DNA from: DATEAV01 sp964575425
Lineage (GTDB): Bacteria; Chloroflexota; Anaerolineae; Anaerolineales; E44-bin32
Reading direction: 5' to 3'
Length of the DNA stretch: 64,000 nt
Assembly: GCA_964575425.1 (NCBI GenBank)
Contig: CAZNRD010000003.1
Location: 52,799 to 116,798 of the forward strand
In this document: one piece after another, positions 7,085-18,111 of the stretch
Numbering within the stretch: the stretch's first letter is position 1
How the letters are laid out: each line of letters starts with the position of its first letter
Translations under genes and position numbers: made by a program
Notes under the pieces: model-generated
The model's input: the letters and a program-made list of their open reading frames with translations, nothing else
Told to the model about the DNA's origin: nothing
Databases searched by the model: none

Positions 7085-9478
7085 ATGCAGTCAGGGCGAG
7101 CGCGTGAAGGGCGACCATTGCGGCCCCGCGGTCTGGCGCCTGGCCTGGTCCTCATCTCAGCAGCCAGCCTGGCCTTCCAGATCGCTTTGACGCGCCTCTT
7201 TGCCTTCCAGCAGTTCCACCACTTCGCATTCCTCGTCGTCAGCCTGGCGGTGATGGCTAGTGCCGCCAGCGGCATCCTCCTCGCCGCCCGCCGCCATCCG
7301 CCCTCGCTGTCCGCCCTCTCGCTCGGTTTCAGCCTGTCACTGTTGGCCGCGTACGCAGTCCTCCATGAGCTTCCCTTCGACTCCTACACTCTGGCCTGGG
7401 AGCCGCGCCAAGCAGTAATCCTGTTCGTTTACCTCCTTGCCTCGGGCCTGCCGTTCCTGTTCACTGGCTGGATCGTCGCCGCGTGTCTGACCACCGCCGG
7501 TCCCGTCGCTCACCTGCCCTACGCCGCCAACCTCGCAGGCAGTGCTTGCGGTGCCGCAGGTGCCTTGCTCGCCCTCAAAGTCCTCTCCCCAGAGGGGCTG
7601 GTGGGGCTGCTGGTGGCTATGGGATTGGCTGCGGCCGCCGCGTTCTCTACCATTCGCTGGCAAGCGACAGCCGCCATCCTGCTCGCCTCAGCCGTCGCTG
7701 CCTTGTCTTTTCGGCTGCCAGCCTCATGGTCCGTCCCGCTCTCACCGTACAAGCCGCTGGCCATGGCCTTGCTTATGCCCGACGCCCATCTGAGCCTGAC
7801 GCGCAGCGCTGCCTCGGCGCGCCTGGATGTGGTCGAGAGTCGGGCCTTTCACGTACTCCCAGGGCTGAGCCTGAACGCCCCTGCGGACCTGCCCGACCAA
7901 GCCGCCGTGTTCCTTGACGGCGAGGGCCCTCTCCCCATTACGTCGCTCGCACCTGACGATGCGCGCATGACGGCTCTGGCGCTCCACATGCCTACCTCGC
8001 TCCCCTACCTCCTGCGCCCGCAGAGCAAGGCCCTTATCCTCGAACCCGGCGCCGGACTTGAGCCACTGATCGCTCTCGCCTCCGGCGCGCGTCAGGTCAC
8101 GTTGCCAACGGATGAGCCTCTGATTGTCAATCTGCTCTCCGGCCCCTATGCTGCCTTCAGCCACAACCTGTTCGACCACCCGGGCATCTCCCGCCTTCCG
8201 CTCTCCAGTCGCTCCGCCCTGCACGTGACGGCCGCGCACTACGACGTCATCGACTTTGCGCTGAGCGACGGGTACCACCCTGTCACCTCTGGCGCCTTCT
8301 CCCTTCTCGAAGACTATCTGCTTACCGTCGACGCATTCCACCAGGCATTTCGCCGGCTCGACGACGATGGCTTGTTGGTGATAACTCGCTGGCTGCAAAC
8401 GCCTCCCAGCGAAGAGGCACGAGCCTTCGCCACGCTGCTCGAGGCCTTGGCTCTCGAAGATGTCGATGACCCAACAGAGCATGTGATCGGCTTTCGCTCC
8501 CTGCGCACGGCCACCCTCATCGCCTGCCTCCGTCCATTCACAGCCGAGGAACTGTCTGCCGTGCGCACGTTCCTGGATACCAACGGCTTCGACCCCATTG
8601 TCCTCCCCGACCTTTCGCCCACCGAACTCAACCGCCACAACCGCCTGCCCCACGACCGCTATCATGAGCTGTTCACTGCGCTGGCAAATGACCGTGCCGG
8701 GACCCTTGCGCACCACCCCTTCAACTTGCAGCCACCCACAGACGACCGCCCCTACTTCTTCCACTTCTTCCGCATAGGCCAGACGCCCGAAGTGCTCCGC
8801 ACGCTCGGTCAGACTTGGCAGCCCTTTGGCGGAAGTGGATATCTGGTGCTGCTGGCCCTCCTTGTCCTGATGGTCATCCTGGCAATGCCGCTCATCGCTT
8901 TGCCCGTCGTTCTCCTCCGGCGCCGTCAGGCTGCCAAGCCCCGAGGCGGCCCCTTGCTGTACTTCGCCAGCCTCGGCGCCGCCTACATGCTGGTTGAAAT
9001 CGCCCTGCTGCAACGCATGACCTTGCTGCTGGAGCGGCCCTCGCAATCCCTCGGCATTGTGTTGTTCACGCTGCTTCTCGCGTCGGGCGTGGGGAGCCTG
9101 CTGTCGGCACGCCTTCCACTCAGGCCCTGTCTGCTGGCCTTGGTGGCCATCCTGCTCGCGACTCGCTGGCTGCTCTCACCCGCCATCTCGGCTGCCCTCA
9201 CCTGGCCGCTGCCCGCCCGTATCCTCCTGGCAGCCCTGCTGATGTCGCCCGCGGGCCTGTTGATGGGCGTCCCCTTCGCCACCGGGCTGCGCCGATTGGA
9301 AACGCGCGCCCCGGGGCTGATCCCCTGGGCCTGGGCGGTCAACGGCGCCACTTCCGGCGTGAGCGGCGTGCTGGCTGCGCTCATCGCGCTCGACGTTGGC
9401 CAATCCGGCGCCCTCGTCGCGGCGGCCCTGGCCTACGCCGTCGCATGGCTGGCCTCGCCATCGTTCGACCACCCTTAA
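7085..9478 (+). CDS. Polytopic membrane protein with spermidine-synthase-like domain
   Basis: 797 residues. The N-terminal third holds about seven hydrophobic helices (for example SAASLAFQIALTRLFAF and SACGAAGALLALKVL), the middle (about 230-590) is soluble and has a Rossmann/SAM-methyltransferase look (ALILEPGAGLEPLIALASGA, then YDVIDFALSDGY, SLLEDYLLTVDAFHQAF), and the last 200 residues again hold six or so helices. The layout and the TDDRPYFFHFF segment are those of membrane-fused spermidine-synthase-like proteins; whether it makes polyamines is unknown because the aminopropyl donor/acceptor residues cannot be confirmed by eye. The ATG follows GAGAGGAAG. A palindromic hairpin ends the unit. 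Confidence 0.72.
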   Translation: MQSGRAREGRPLRPRGLAPGLVLISAASLAFQIALTRLFAFQQFHHFAFLVVSLAVMASAASGILLAARRHPPSLSALSLGFSLSLLAAYAVLHELPFDSYTLAWEPRQAVILFVYLLASGLPFLFTGWIVAACLTTAGPVAHLPYAANLAGSACGAAGALLALKVLSPEGLVGLLVAMGLAAAAAFSTIRWQATAAILLASAVAALSFRLPASWSVPLSPYKPLAMALLMPDAHLSLTRSAASARLDVVESRAFHVLPGLSLNAPADLPDQAAVFLDGEGPLPITSLAPDDARMTALALHMPTSLPYLLRPQSKALILEPGAGLEPLIALASGARQVTLPTDEPLIVNLLSGPYAAFSHNLFDHPGISRLPLSSRSALHVTAAHYDVIDFALSDGYHPVTSGAFSLLEDYLLTVDAFHQAFRRLDDDGLLVITRWLQTPPSEEARAFATLLEALALEDVDDPTEHVIGFRSLRTATLIACLRPFTAEELSAVRTFLDTNGFDPIVLPDLSPTELNRHNRLPHDRYHELFTALANDRAGTLAHHPFNLQPPTDDRPYFFHFFRIGQTPEVLRTLGQTWQPFGGSGYLVLLALLVLMVILAMPLIALPVVLLRRRQAAKPRGGPLLYFASLGAAYMLVEIALLQRMTLLLERPSQSLGIVLFTLLLASGVGSLLSARLPLRPCLLALVAILLATRWLLSPAISAALTWPLPARILLAALLMSPAGLLMGVPFATGLRRLETRAPGLIPWAWAVNGATSGVSGVLAALIALDVGQSGALVAAALAYAVAWLASPSFDHP

Positions 9479-9484
9479 ACGTAC

Positions 9485-9508
9485 GGGGGCGGGTCATGAC
9501 CCGCCCCC
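9485..9508. terminator. Palindromic hairpin between convergent genes
   Basis: A 24-bp perfect palindrome with arms GGGGGCGGGTCA and TGACCCGCCCCC sits 6 nt after one gene and 19 nt before the end of bfr on the other strand. No real T-run follows on either strand, so termination is inferred from position and stem strength. Confidence 0.6.
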
Positions 9509-9527
9509 GGCCGAGCATGACCCGGCT

Positions 9528-9998
9528 TCATTCCTCGTTCTGCGTGCTGAGGTAGTTCTCCACCCCCATCTGCCGCATCTGATCTTCCTGGGCCTCGTTC
9601 CAGTCCTCGTGACGCTCCTCATCCTGCAAGATCCTGCGCATGAGCTCAGCGCTGCCCTCGTCGCCTTCCTGGACGGCGACGCGGATGCCAGCATTGTAGG
9701 CTGCCACGGCAGCCAGCTCGGCTTCCTTGTCGTTGGCGATCATCTCCGGCACTGTCGCCCCGATCTTCATCGGGTTGAGCTTGGAGACGACCGGGGTCCC
9801 CTCCAGGAAGATGATGCGCCCGATCAGCCATTCGGCGTGATGCATCTCGTCGATTGCCTGCGCCTCGATGGCTTTGTGGAGCCTGACCAGGCCCCAGTTG
9901 TCACACATCTCCGAGTGCACCATGTACTGGCTGATGACTGTCAATTCATCGGCCAGGAGGCGATTCAACTGCTCAATGACTTTGGGACTGCCTTTCAT
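9528..9998 (-). CDS. bfr: Bacterioferritin
   Basis: 156 residues, the usual length. It oxidises Fe(II) and stores iron in a 24-subunit shell, and may carry haem. The ferroxidase ligands are visible: E18, E51 and H54 in IDEMHHAEW, a glutamate in DKEAELAAV (about E94), and E-x-x-H in DEERHEDW. The haem-ligand methionine is kept (M52). ATG 9998 is preceded by AAGGAGTTGAGCG, an excellent ribosome site. It is transcribed alone from the promoter at 10044-10072. Confidence 0.96.
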   Translation of the reverse strand: MKGSPKVIEQLNRLLADELTVISQYMVHSEMCDNWGLVRLHKAIEAQAIDEMHHAEWLIGRIIFLEGTPVVSKLNPMKIGATVPEMIANDKEAELAAVAAYNAGIRVAVQEGDEGSAELMRRILQDEERHEDWNEAQEDQMRQMGVENYLSTQNEE

Positions 9999-10043
9999 CG
10001 CTCAACTCCTTGTCGTTTCCGATCTCCCGTTTCAGTGCAGACT

Positions 10044-10072
10044 AGTATAGCCCGACTGCGGCCTGGGCCCAA
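10044..10072 (-). promoter_or_regulatory. Promoter of bfr
   Basis: On the minus strand TTGGGC (10067-10072) and TATACT (10044-10049) are separated by 17 nt, placing the transcript start about 40 nt upstream of the bfr ATG. No Fur box was recognised. Confidence 0.6.
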
Positions 10073-10076
10073 GCCC

Positions 10077-10832
10077 TCAGGGGGTCTCCTGCCGAGTCAG
10101 AGGCACAAAACGCACACCGCCCAGGCTGACTGACTCGTATGAGTCTTCCCTCGTGCGCGTGATGCGCCACAGCTCCTGATAGGCCCCCACCGGCCCAACG
10201 GGGATGACCATCACCCCGCCGATTTTCAGTTGGGCCAGCAGTGGCGGCGGCACGTGGTCGGGCGCCGCGGTCACGATGATGGCGTCGAATGGCGACTCCT
10301 CTGGCCAGCCGTAGTATCCGTCCCCATGCCGCGTCTGCGCCAATGTGTACCCCAGACGCGTCAGCCGCTCGGTCGCCTGATCGGCCAGCGGCTCGATAAT
10401 CTCGATGGTGAAGACCTCCACACCCAGCTCTGCCAGCACAGCCGCCTGGTAACCGGACCCCGTGCCAATCTCGAGCACGCGCTCCCCCGCCTCCACATCG
10501 AGCTCCTGAGTCATCAGCGCCACGATGTAGGGCTGCGAGATCGTCTGACCGTACCCGATGGGAAGTGGATGATTGGCATATGCCTGGTCGAGGTAGTCCT
10601 CCGGCACAAACTGATGGCGGGGAACCTTCCCCATGACCTGGATGACCGCCTCGTCAGTGATACCCCACCCGATGATGGCACTCTGCACCATCTCTTGCCG
10701 CGCAGCAGTGAACTCGGCTTCCCGGTCCTCGAGCAAATCGCTCGTCTGGCGTCGCGCGGCCAGTTGAGCCACCACCGGGCCGATCAGCAGAGCCAGGGCA
10801 ATCAGAAGCAGGACCCACCGCAGCCTGCGCAG
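10077..10832 (-). CDS. Protein-L-isoaspartate O-methyltransferase, probably exported
   Basis: A Pcm-family enzyme that would methylate isoaspartyl residues using SAM. Typical blocks: VPRHQFVPEDY, GYGQTISQPYIVALM, and the SAM loop LEIGTGSGYQAAVLAELG. The family core starts at about 10760, but the same frame continues upstream with a basic-hydrophobic stretch RRLRWVLLLIALALLIGPV that looks like a signal peptide or anchor. There is no ATG, GTG or TTG before it; a CTG at 10832 sits 6 nt after GGGAGG (10839-10844), so I propose initiation at CTG, giving 251 residues. The fallback is GTG at 10778 or 10775 and a cytoplasmic protein. A second, ordinary pcm is at 26549. Confidence 0.8.
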   Translation of the reverse strand: MRRLRWVLLLIALALLIGPVVAQLAARRQTSDLLEDREAEFTAARQEMVQSAIIGWGITDEAVIQVMGKVPRHQFVPEDYLDQAYANHPLPIGYGQTISQPYIVALMTQELDVEAGERVLEIGTGSGYQAAVLAELGVEVFTIEIIEPLADQATERLTRLGYTLAQTRHGDGYYGWPEESPFDAIIVTAAPDHVPPPLLAQLKIGGVMVIPVGPVGAYQELWRITRTREDSYESVSLGGVRFVPLTRQETP

Positions 10833-10853
10833 CGCCCACCTCCCGCTTCAATT

Positions 10854-11279
10854 CTACCCGCTTTCACGTGCCGCAGAGTCCGACGCCAGATTCCGTGTCG
10901 ATATCTCGAAGCGCGGCGGATGCTCCAGGTGTTTCTTCACCGCACACTGTTCTGCCGACCGGACGAGCGCAGGGCGGTATTTCTCGGGGAAGTCCTCAGG
11001 CACCAGGATCTCCATCTCGACCCGTTCCACCATGCCTGTTGCCGGGTCCGCGTGGGCTCGCTGGATAAGCCGGATGCCCTCGGTGGGCAGGCCTCGCTGA
11101 CGGCAGAAGCCGAGGATGTAGACGCCCGCGCAGGTCGCCAGCGAAGCCAGGAAGGTGGCGAAGGGCGTGGGGGCCATGCCCTCTCCCCCGCCCTGCGGCG
11201 GCTGGTCGGTCCGAACCGTGTAGGGGCCGAAGGTGGCATCGACGCGGGCACCACCGGGGAACGTCACCGTGATCTCCAT
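10854..11279 (-). CDS. OsmC-family protein
   Basis: 141 residues of the OsmC/Ohr fold, which reduces organic hydroperoxides or acts on related thiol chemistry. Two conserved cysteines are present: in ASLATCAGVYIL and in VRSAEQCAVKKHL. The start MEITVTFPGGARVDA matches the N-terminal strand of the family, and AGGGGA in the upstream AGGGGAGCATCTTC supports ATG 11279, although the frame is open to 11492. It precedes the exported Pcm-like gene on the same strand with 21 nt between them. The roughly 300 nt before the divergent kinase gene hold no gene. Confidence 0.85.
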   Translation of the reverse strand: MEITVTFPGGARVDATFGPYTVRTDQPPQGGGEGMAPTPFATFLASLATCAGVYILGFCRQRGLPTEGIRLIQRAHADPATGMVERVEMEILVPEDFPEKYRPALVRSAEQCAVKKHLEHPPRFEISTRNLASDSAARESG

Positions 11280-11575
11280 GAAGATGCTCCCCTGAGAAGT
11301 CTTTGCCCTTCTTGGACGCGTTGCGGGCCGGGAGGTTACGTCCCGACCCATCTTGCGCCGCTGGCTGCCAATGATACACTGCCGAAGCGACCGCTGCCTG
11401 GCCGGGCGGGAGCCGGTGCGCCGACTCGCCCGGCACGCCTCTTGCAGCCGAGAGGCCCACGGACAGCCACCGGCCGCCTGACATTGCTTCACCCCATCCT
11501 GGCCCCCGCTGGAGCTGACCGCAAGCCGTCCGCCGAGGTCCGGACCGCCTGCTCAGCCGCGGCAGGAGGTGGTGT

Positions 11576-14500
11576 GTGGACAAGACCGCTGGGACCGAGC
11601 AGCGTTTCCGCCTGCTGCTCATCGCCGAGAGCGATGAGGTCAGACAGACAGTCCAGGCTGCGCTACAGCCGGGCTTTCCCCAATGCGAAATCACCCAGGC
11701 AGCAAAGGCCGATGCCTTTGAGAGCGCCCTGCGGGTCGGCGGCTTCGATGTGATCCTCGCGAGTGCCGAGCTGAGCTGGGGCCACGGCCTGGCCGTTATG
11801 CGGGCGTGCAAGGCGCAGTGGCCGCACCGGCCTGTCCTCGTGCTTGCCGCTCTTCCCAGCCGGGAAGAGGCCGTCGAGGCGATCAAGGCCGGGGCTGAAG
11901 ACTACATCCACCTACCTGGCGGCGAAGCGGCCCGCCTGGCCGATGCGGTGCGGGAAACCCTGGAACGCGCTGCCTCCCGCGTCGCTTTGGAAGGCTCGTA
12001 TCGAGACTTCTTCGAGCGCCTGCCCGTCGGCCTGTACCGCACGGCTCCCGACGGCCGCATCCTCGAGGCCAACCCGGCCCTGGCGGAACTGCTCGGTTTG
12101 CCGAGTGCGTCGGACCTGCTGTCGGTGGACGCCGCGCGGTTCTTTGTCGATCCCAAGCAACGCACCCTCTGGCGTATGCTTGCGGAGAAAAAGGACATCG
12201 TCCGCGATTTCAACGTTCAGGTTCGACGCAAAGACGGGGAGGTCATCTGGGCGCGGGAGACAGGCCGCTTGGTGCGCGATCCCGCCGGCCGAGTGCTCTA
12301 CTACGAGGGGGCGCTGGTCGATGTCACCGATCGCAAACGGGCTGAGGAGGCCCTCGAAGCAAGCGAAGCCCTCCACCGCCAGCTCTTCGAGACCATGCTC
12401 GACGGCGTCGCCCTGCATGAGATTCTGCTGGATGAAGAAGGCCGGCCCGTGGACTACCGCTTCCTCCAGGTGAACCCCGCCTTCGAAGCCCTTACCGGCC
12501 TCAAGGCCAAGGACATCCTCGACAAGACCGTGCGCCAAGTCCTTCCCGGCATCGAACCCCACTGGATCGAGCGCTACGGGAAGGTGGCGCTCACGGGCGA
12601 GCCAATACGCTTCACCGAATACAGCCGGGACCTGGGCAAGCACTTCGATGTTTCGGCCTTCAGCCCTCGCCCCGGCCAGTTCGCCGCCATCTTCTCCGAC
12701 ATCACTGCCCAGATTCAGGCTCACGAGCTGCTGGCGCGCGAGCGGGACTTCCTGCGCCGCGTCATGGAGACAAGCCCGGCGGGCATCGTCTTCGTCGACC
12801 GCCACGGCCAGATCACCTTCGCCAATCGACAGGCTGAAGTTGTCCTTGGTCTGGAGGTCTCTCACATCAAAGGGCGGCGCTACAACGCCCCCGAGTGGCA
12901 GATCACGGACTTTGACGGCGGCCCCTTCCCCGATGAGCAGCTTCCTTTTCGGCGGGTCCTGCAAACCGGGAAGCCGGCCTTCGGCATCCAGCATGCCATC
13001 GCCTGGCCCGACGGCCGCCGCGTCTTGCTTTCGATCAATGCCGCCCCGATCTTGGACGAGAACGGCAAGGTGGACGGCATGGTGGCCACGGTCGAGGACG
13101 TTACCGCGAGGTTTCTGGCCGGGCATGCTGCCCGCCGCCTCCGCGCCATGCTCGAGGCGGTCAGCGAGGCCGCGCGCGAGTTCCTCCGTAGCCCTTCGTG
13201 GGAGGCGGTCATCCCCTCGGTGCTCGCCCGCCTCGGCCAGGCTGCGGGAGTCAGTCGGGTCTATGTCTTTGAGAACCGCCTCGACGACGCCGGCCGCGCC
13301 GTGGTCAGCCAGCGCTTCGAGTGGGCGGCGGAAGGCATCGTTCCCCAGATCGACAACCCCTCGCTACAGGACTTCCCCTGGGAGGAGGCCGGCTTCACCC
13401 GCTGGCAGCAGGAATTGGGTGCCGGTCATACCATCGCCGAGGTGGTTCGGAGCATGCCGGAGGCCGAGCGGCGGGTTCTCGAGGCGCAGCAGATTCAGTC
13501 GATTGCCGTCGTCCCGGTGTTGGCCTCCGGGCGCTTGTGGGGGTTCATCGGCTTCGATGAGTGCGGGCGCGAGCGGGAGTGGTCGTCCGAGGAGATCGAC
13601 ACTCTGATGGCCGCCGCCAACGCCCTCAGCCTGGCCATCGAGCGGCGGCAGAGCGAGCACTTGCTCGAACGACGCCTCGCCGAACTGGGCGATCTCTATG
13701 AGGTCTCGCTCGAGATCACCGGCCAGACACCCATTCCGAAGCTGCTGCGGTCGATCGTGACCCGCGCCGTGCGCCTTTGCCGCACGGCCATGGGCGGCCT
13801 TTACCTGGTGCGGGCCGATGGTCAGTCGCTGGAGTTTGTCGTGTGTCATCAGATCCCCGGCGACCTGGTGGGCCACGTGCTCCAGGCCGGGGAGGGGCTC
13901 TCCGGACGTGTGCTGCAGACCGGGCAGGTGCTGTCCGTCGAGAACTACCGCGAGTGGTGGGGCAGGTCGCCAGCGTACGAGGGCTTTCCCTTCGGCCGCG
14001 TGCTGGGCGTACCCCTGAAGGTGGGCAGCCGCGTCATCGGCGTCATCAACGTCACCGATGAGAGGCCGGGGCGGTTCACGCCGGAAGAGGTCGGGCTGGT
14101 GAGCATGTTCGCCGACCAGGCCGCCATCGCAGTGGAGACCGCCCGCCTGCTGGATGAGGTCCGACGGCGCGCCGCGTACCTCGAGGCGATCACCGGAGTG
14201 GCCTCCGCCCTGCGAGCCGCGCCGTCGCGGGCCGAGATGCTACCCATCATCCTGGACGAGGTCATGCGCCTGATGACGGGCGAGGCCGCCGCCATCCTCT
14301 CCTATGACGAGCAGACGGAGCGCGCGTGGCTGGAGAGCGCCCGTGGCTCCTGGTCGGACCGGGCTGGTCTGGACCTCGACCCGGATGTGTTCTACGGCGT
14401 CCTGACCGACGGCGCTCCCTATGTCAGCGCCGACACATCCCAGGACCAGCAACCGGCCGGCAAGCCATTGGCCAGCGATGTCAAGTCGCTGGCTCTCCTC

Positions 14501-15421
14501 CCGCTGATCGCCCAGCACAAGCCGATCGGCTGCCTTGCCATCGGCCGGTCGGTCCCCTTCAGCGAAGAAGAGATACGTCTGCTGACTGCGGTGTCGGAGA
14601 TGGCAAGCAACGCCTTGCACCGAGCCGGAGTGATGGAAACGCTCGAACTGCGCGTCGGTGAACGCACTCGGGAGCTGGCCGAGGCCAACGAGCGCCTGCG
14701 GGAACTCGATCGCCTCAAGAGTGAGTTCGTGGCCAACGTCTCCCATGAGCTGAGGGCGCCAATCGCCAACATCCTGCTCTACCTCGACCTGATCTCCGGC
14801 CCGATCCCCCAGTCCAGACACGCCTCGTATCTTGGCATCCTCAAGGGCGAGGCCGAGCGCCTCAACCGCCTGATCGAGGACCTGCTGACACTCTCCCGCC
14901 TCGAGCGAGGCGCCTTGCCGCTTGAGGCCGAGCCGCACCCCGTCGACCCGTTGGCGGCGGAGGTTGTCGCCGCCCTCGTGCCTAGGGCCGCAAACAGGGG
15001 TCAAGCACTGGTCCACGAGCCAAACCATAGCCGGCCGATCGCCCTGATCAATCGCGGGCAGATGACACAGGTGCTGACCAATCTGATCAGCAATGCCATC
15101 GCCTACACGCACCAGGGAGGGCACATCTCGGTATCCTGCCGAACAGAAAAGGTGAGCGGCCGGGACTACGTGGGCCTGCGCGTGCACAACGACGGCCCTC
15201 CCATCGACCCGGAAGACTTGCCGCACCTGTTCGAGCGCTTCCGCCGCGGGCGAAACGCCAGGCTCTCAGGCGAGCCTGGCACAGGCCTCGGACTGGCGAT
15301 CTGCAAGGAGATCGTCGAGCGGCATCATGGTTGGATCGATGTCGAGAGCAGCGAGGCCAGCGGCACGACGTTCACCGCCTACGTCCCGGCAGCCCCGCAG
15401 CCTCGCAGTCAGTCGACATAA
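11576..15421 (+). CDS. Multi-sensor histidine kinase (REC-like, 3 PAS, 3 GAF)
   Basis: 1281 residues, soluble. Order of domains: receiver-like about 10-130; PAS about 140-255, 260-385 and 390-515 (the first ends in DVTDRKRAEEAL); GAF about 525-680, 690-860 and 865-1020; HisKA with phospho-acceptor H1057 in ANVSHELRAP; HATPase with N box NLISNAIAYT (about 1169) and G box GTGLGLAI (about 1235). The receiver-like part has FDVILASAELSWG where D-x-x-M/L-P is expected, so the phosphorylatable aspartate is missing and the domain is likely degenerate. GTG 11576 is supported by AGGAGG 6 nt upstream. No response regulator gene is adjacent; the partner may be elsewhere. Confidence 0.9.
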   Translation: MDKTAGTEQRFRLLLIAESDEVRQTVQAALQPGFPQCEITQAAKADAFESALRVGGFDVILASAELSWGHGLAVMRACKAQWPHRPVLVLAALPSREEAVEAIKAGAEDYIHLPGGEAARLADAVRETLERAASRVALEGSYRDFFERLPVGLYRTAPDGRILEANPALAELLGLPSASDLLSVDAARFFVDPKQRTLWRMLAEKKDIVRDFNVQVRRKDGEVIWARETGRLVRDPAGRVLYYEGALVDVTDRKRAEEALEASEALHRQLFETMLDGVALHEILLDEEGRPVDYRFLQVNPAFEALTGLKAKDILDKTVRQVLPGIEPHWIERYGKVALTGEPIRFTEYSRDLGKHFDVSAFSPRPGQFAAIFSDITAQIQAHELLARERDFLRRVMETSPAGIVFVDRHGQITFANRQAEVVLGLEVSHIKGRRYNAPEWQITDFDGGPFPDEQLPFRRVLQTGKPAFGIQHAIAWPDGRRVLLSINAAPILDENGKVDGMVATVEDVTARFLAGHAARRLRAMLEAVSEAAREFLRSPSWEAVIPSVLARLGQAAGVSRVYVFENRLDDAGRAVVSQRFEWAAEGIVPQIDNPSLQDFPWEEAGFTRWQQELGAGHTIAEVVRSMPEAERRVLEAQQIQSIAVVPVLASGRLWGFIGFDECGREREWSSEEIDTLMAAANALSLAIERRQSEHLLERRLAELGDLYEVSLEITGQTPIPKLLRSIVTRAVRLCRTAMGGLYLVRADGQSLEFVVCHQIPGDLVGHVLQAGEGLSGRVLQTGQVLSVENYREWWGRSPAYEGFPFGRVLGVPLKVGSRVIGVINVTDERPGRFTPEEVGLVSMFADQAAIAVETARLLDEVRRRAAYLEAITGVASALRAAPSRAEMLPIILDEVMRLMTGEAAAILSYDEQTERAWLESARGSWSDRAGLDLDPDVFYGVLTDGAPYVSADTSQDQQPAGKPLASDVKSLALLPLIAQHKPIGCLAIGRSVPFSEEEIRLLTAVSEMASNALHRAGVMETLELRVGERTRELAEANERLRELDRLKSEFVANVSHELRAPIANILLYLDLISGPIPQSRHASYLGILKGEAERLNRLIEDLLTLSRLERGALPLEAEPHPVDPLAAEVVAALVPRAANRGQALVHEPNHSRPIALINRGQMTQVLTNLISNAIAYTHQGGHISVSCRTEKVSGRDYVGLRVHNDGPPIDPEDLPHLFERFRRGRNARLSGEPGTGLGLAICKEIVERHHGWIDVESSEASGTTFTAYVPAAPQPRSQST

Positions 15422-15526
15422 CAATGCTCAACCACGGCCTCTGCAGCTTGCTGCACCCCGCTCATTCGGCCCGGTATCCTCCTACGCGCTTCTAACGCAG
15501 GTGGCAGAGGATAAGTTTGACCCCAA

Positions 15527-15535
15527 TGCTATAAT
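15527..15535 (+). promoter_or_regulatory. Extended -10 promoter of clpC
   Basis: TGCTATAAT at 15527-15535 is a perfect extended -10 element about 48 nt before the clpC start. There is no -35 at normal spacing; a TTGACC at 15517-15522 is only 7 nt upstream and too near to be one. No CIRCE or HAIR repeat was seen. Confidence 0.65.
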
Positions 15536-15582
15536 CCGACCCGGCAGTCTTCCGCGGTGGGAGTTGCCTGAGGAAGGTTTAC

Positions 15583-18057
<2,475 letters not shown>

Positions 18058-18075
18058 CCGAGTGGTGTAGGAAAG

Positions 18076-18111
18076 AGGCCCGGCCTGACGGTCAGGCCGG
18101 GCCTTCGTTTT
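18076..18111 (+). terminator. Terminator of clpC
   Basis: A 13-bp perfect stem (18076-18088 with 18092-18104, loop CGG) followed by TCGTTTTC. It lies between clpC and the convergent recN and may serve both. Confidence 0.85.

Noticed and set aside
7742..9046. 434-residue minus-strand frame
   Set aside because: Antisense to the membrane spermidine-synthase-like gene; no domain and no ribosome site of note.
9485..9508. Palindrome as a protein operator
   Set aside because: Position between the ends of two convergent genes fits a terminator-type hairpin better.
15517..15535. TTGACC and TATAAT read as a standard promoter pair before clpC
   Set aside because: The spacer would be only 7 nt; the extended -10 alone is the better reading.
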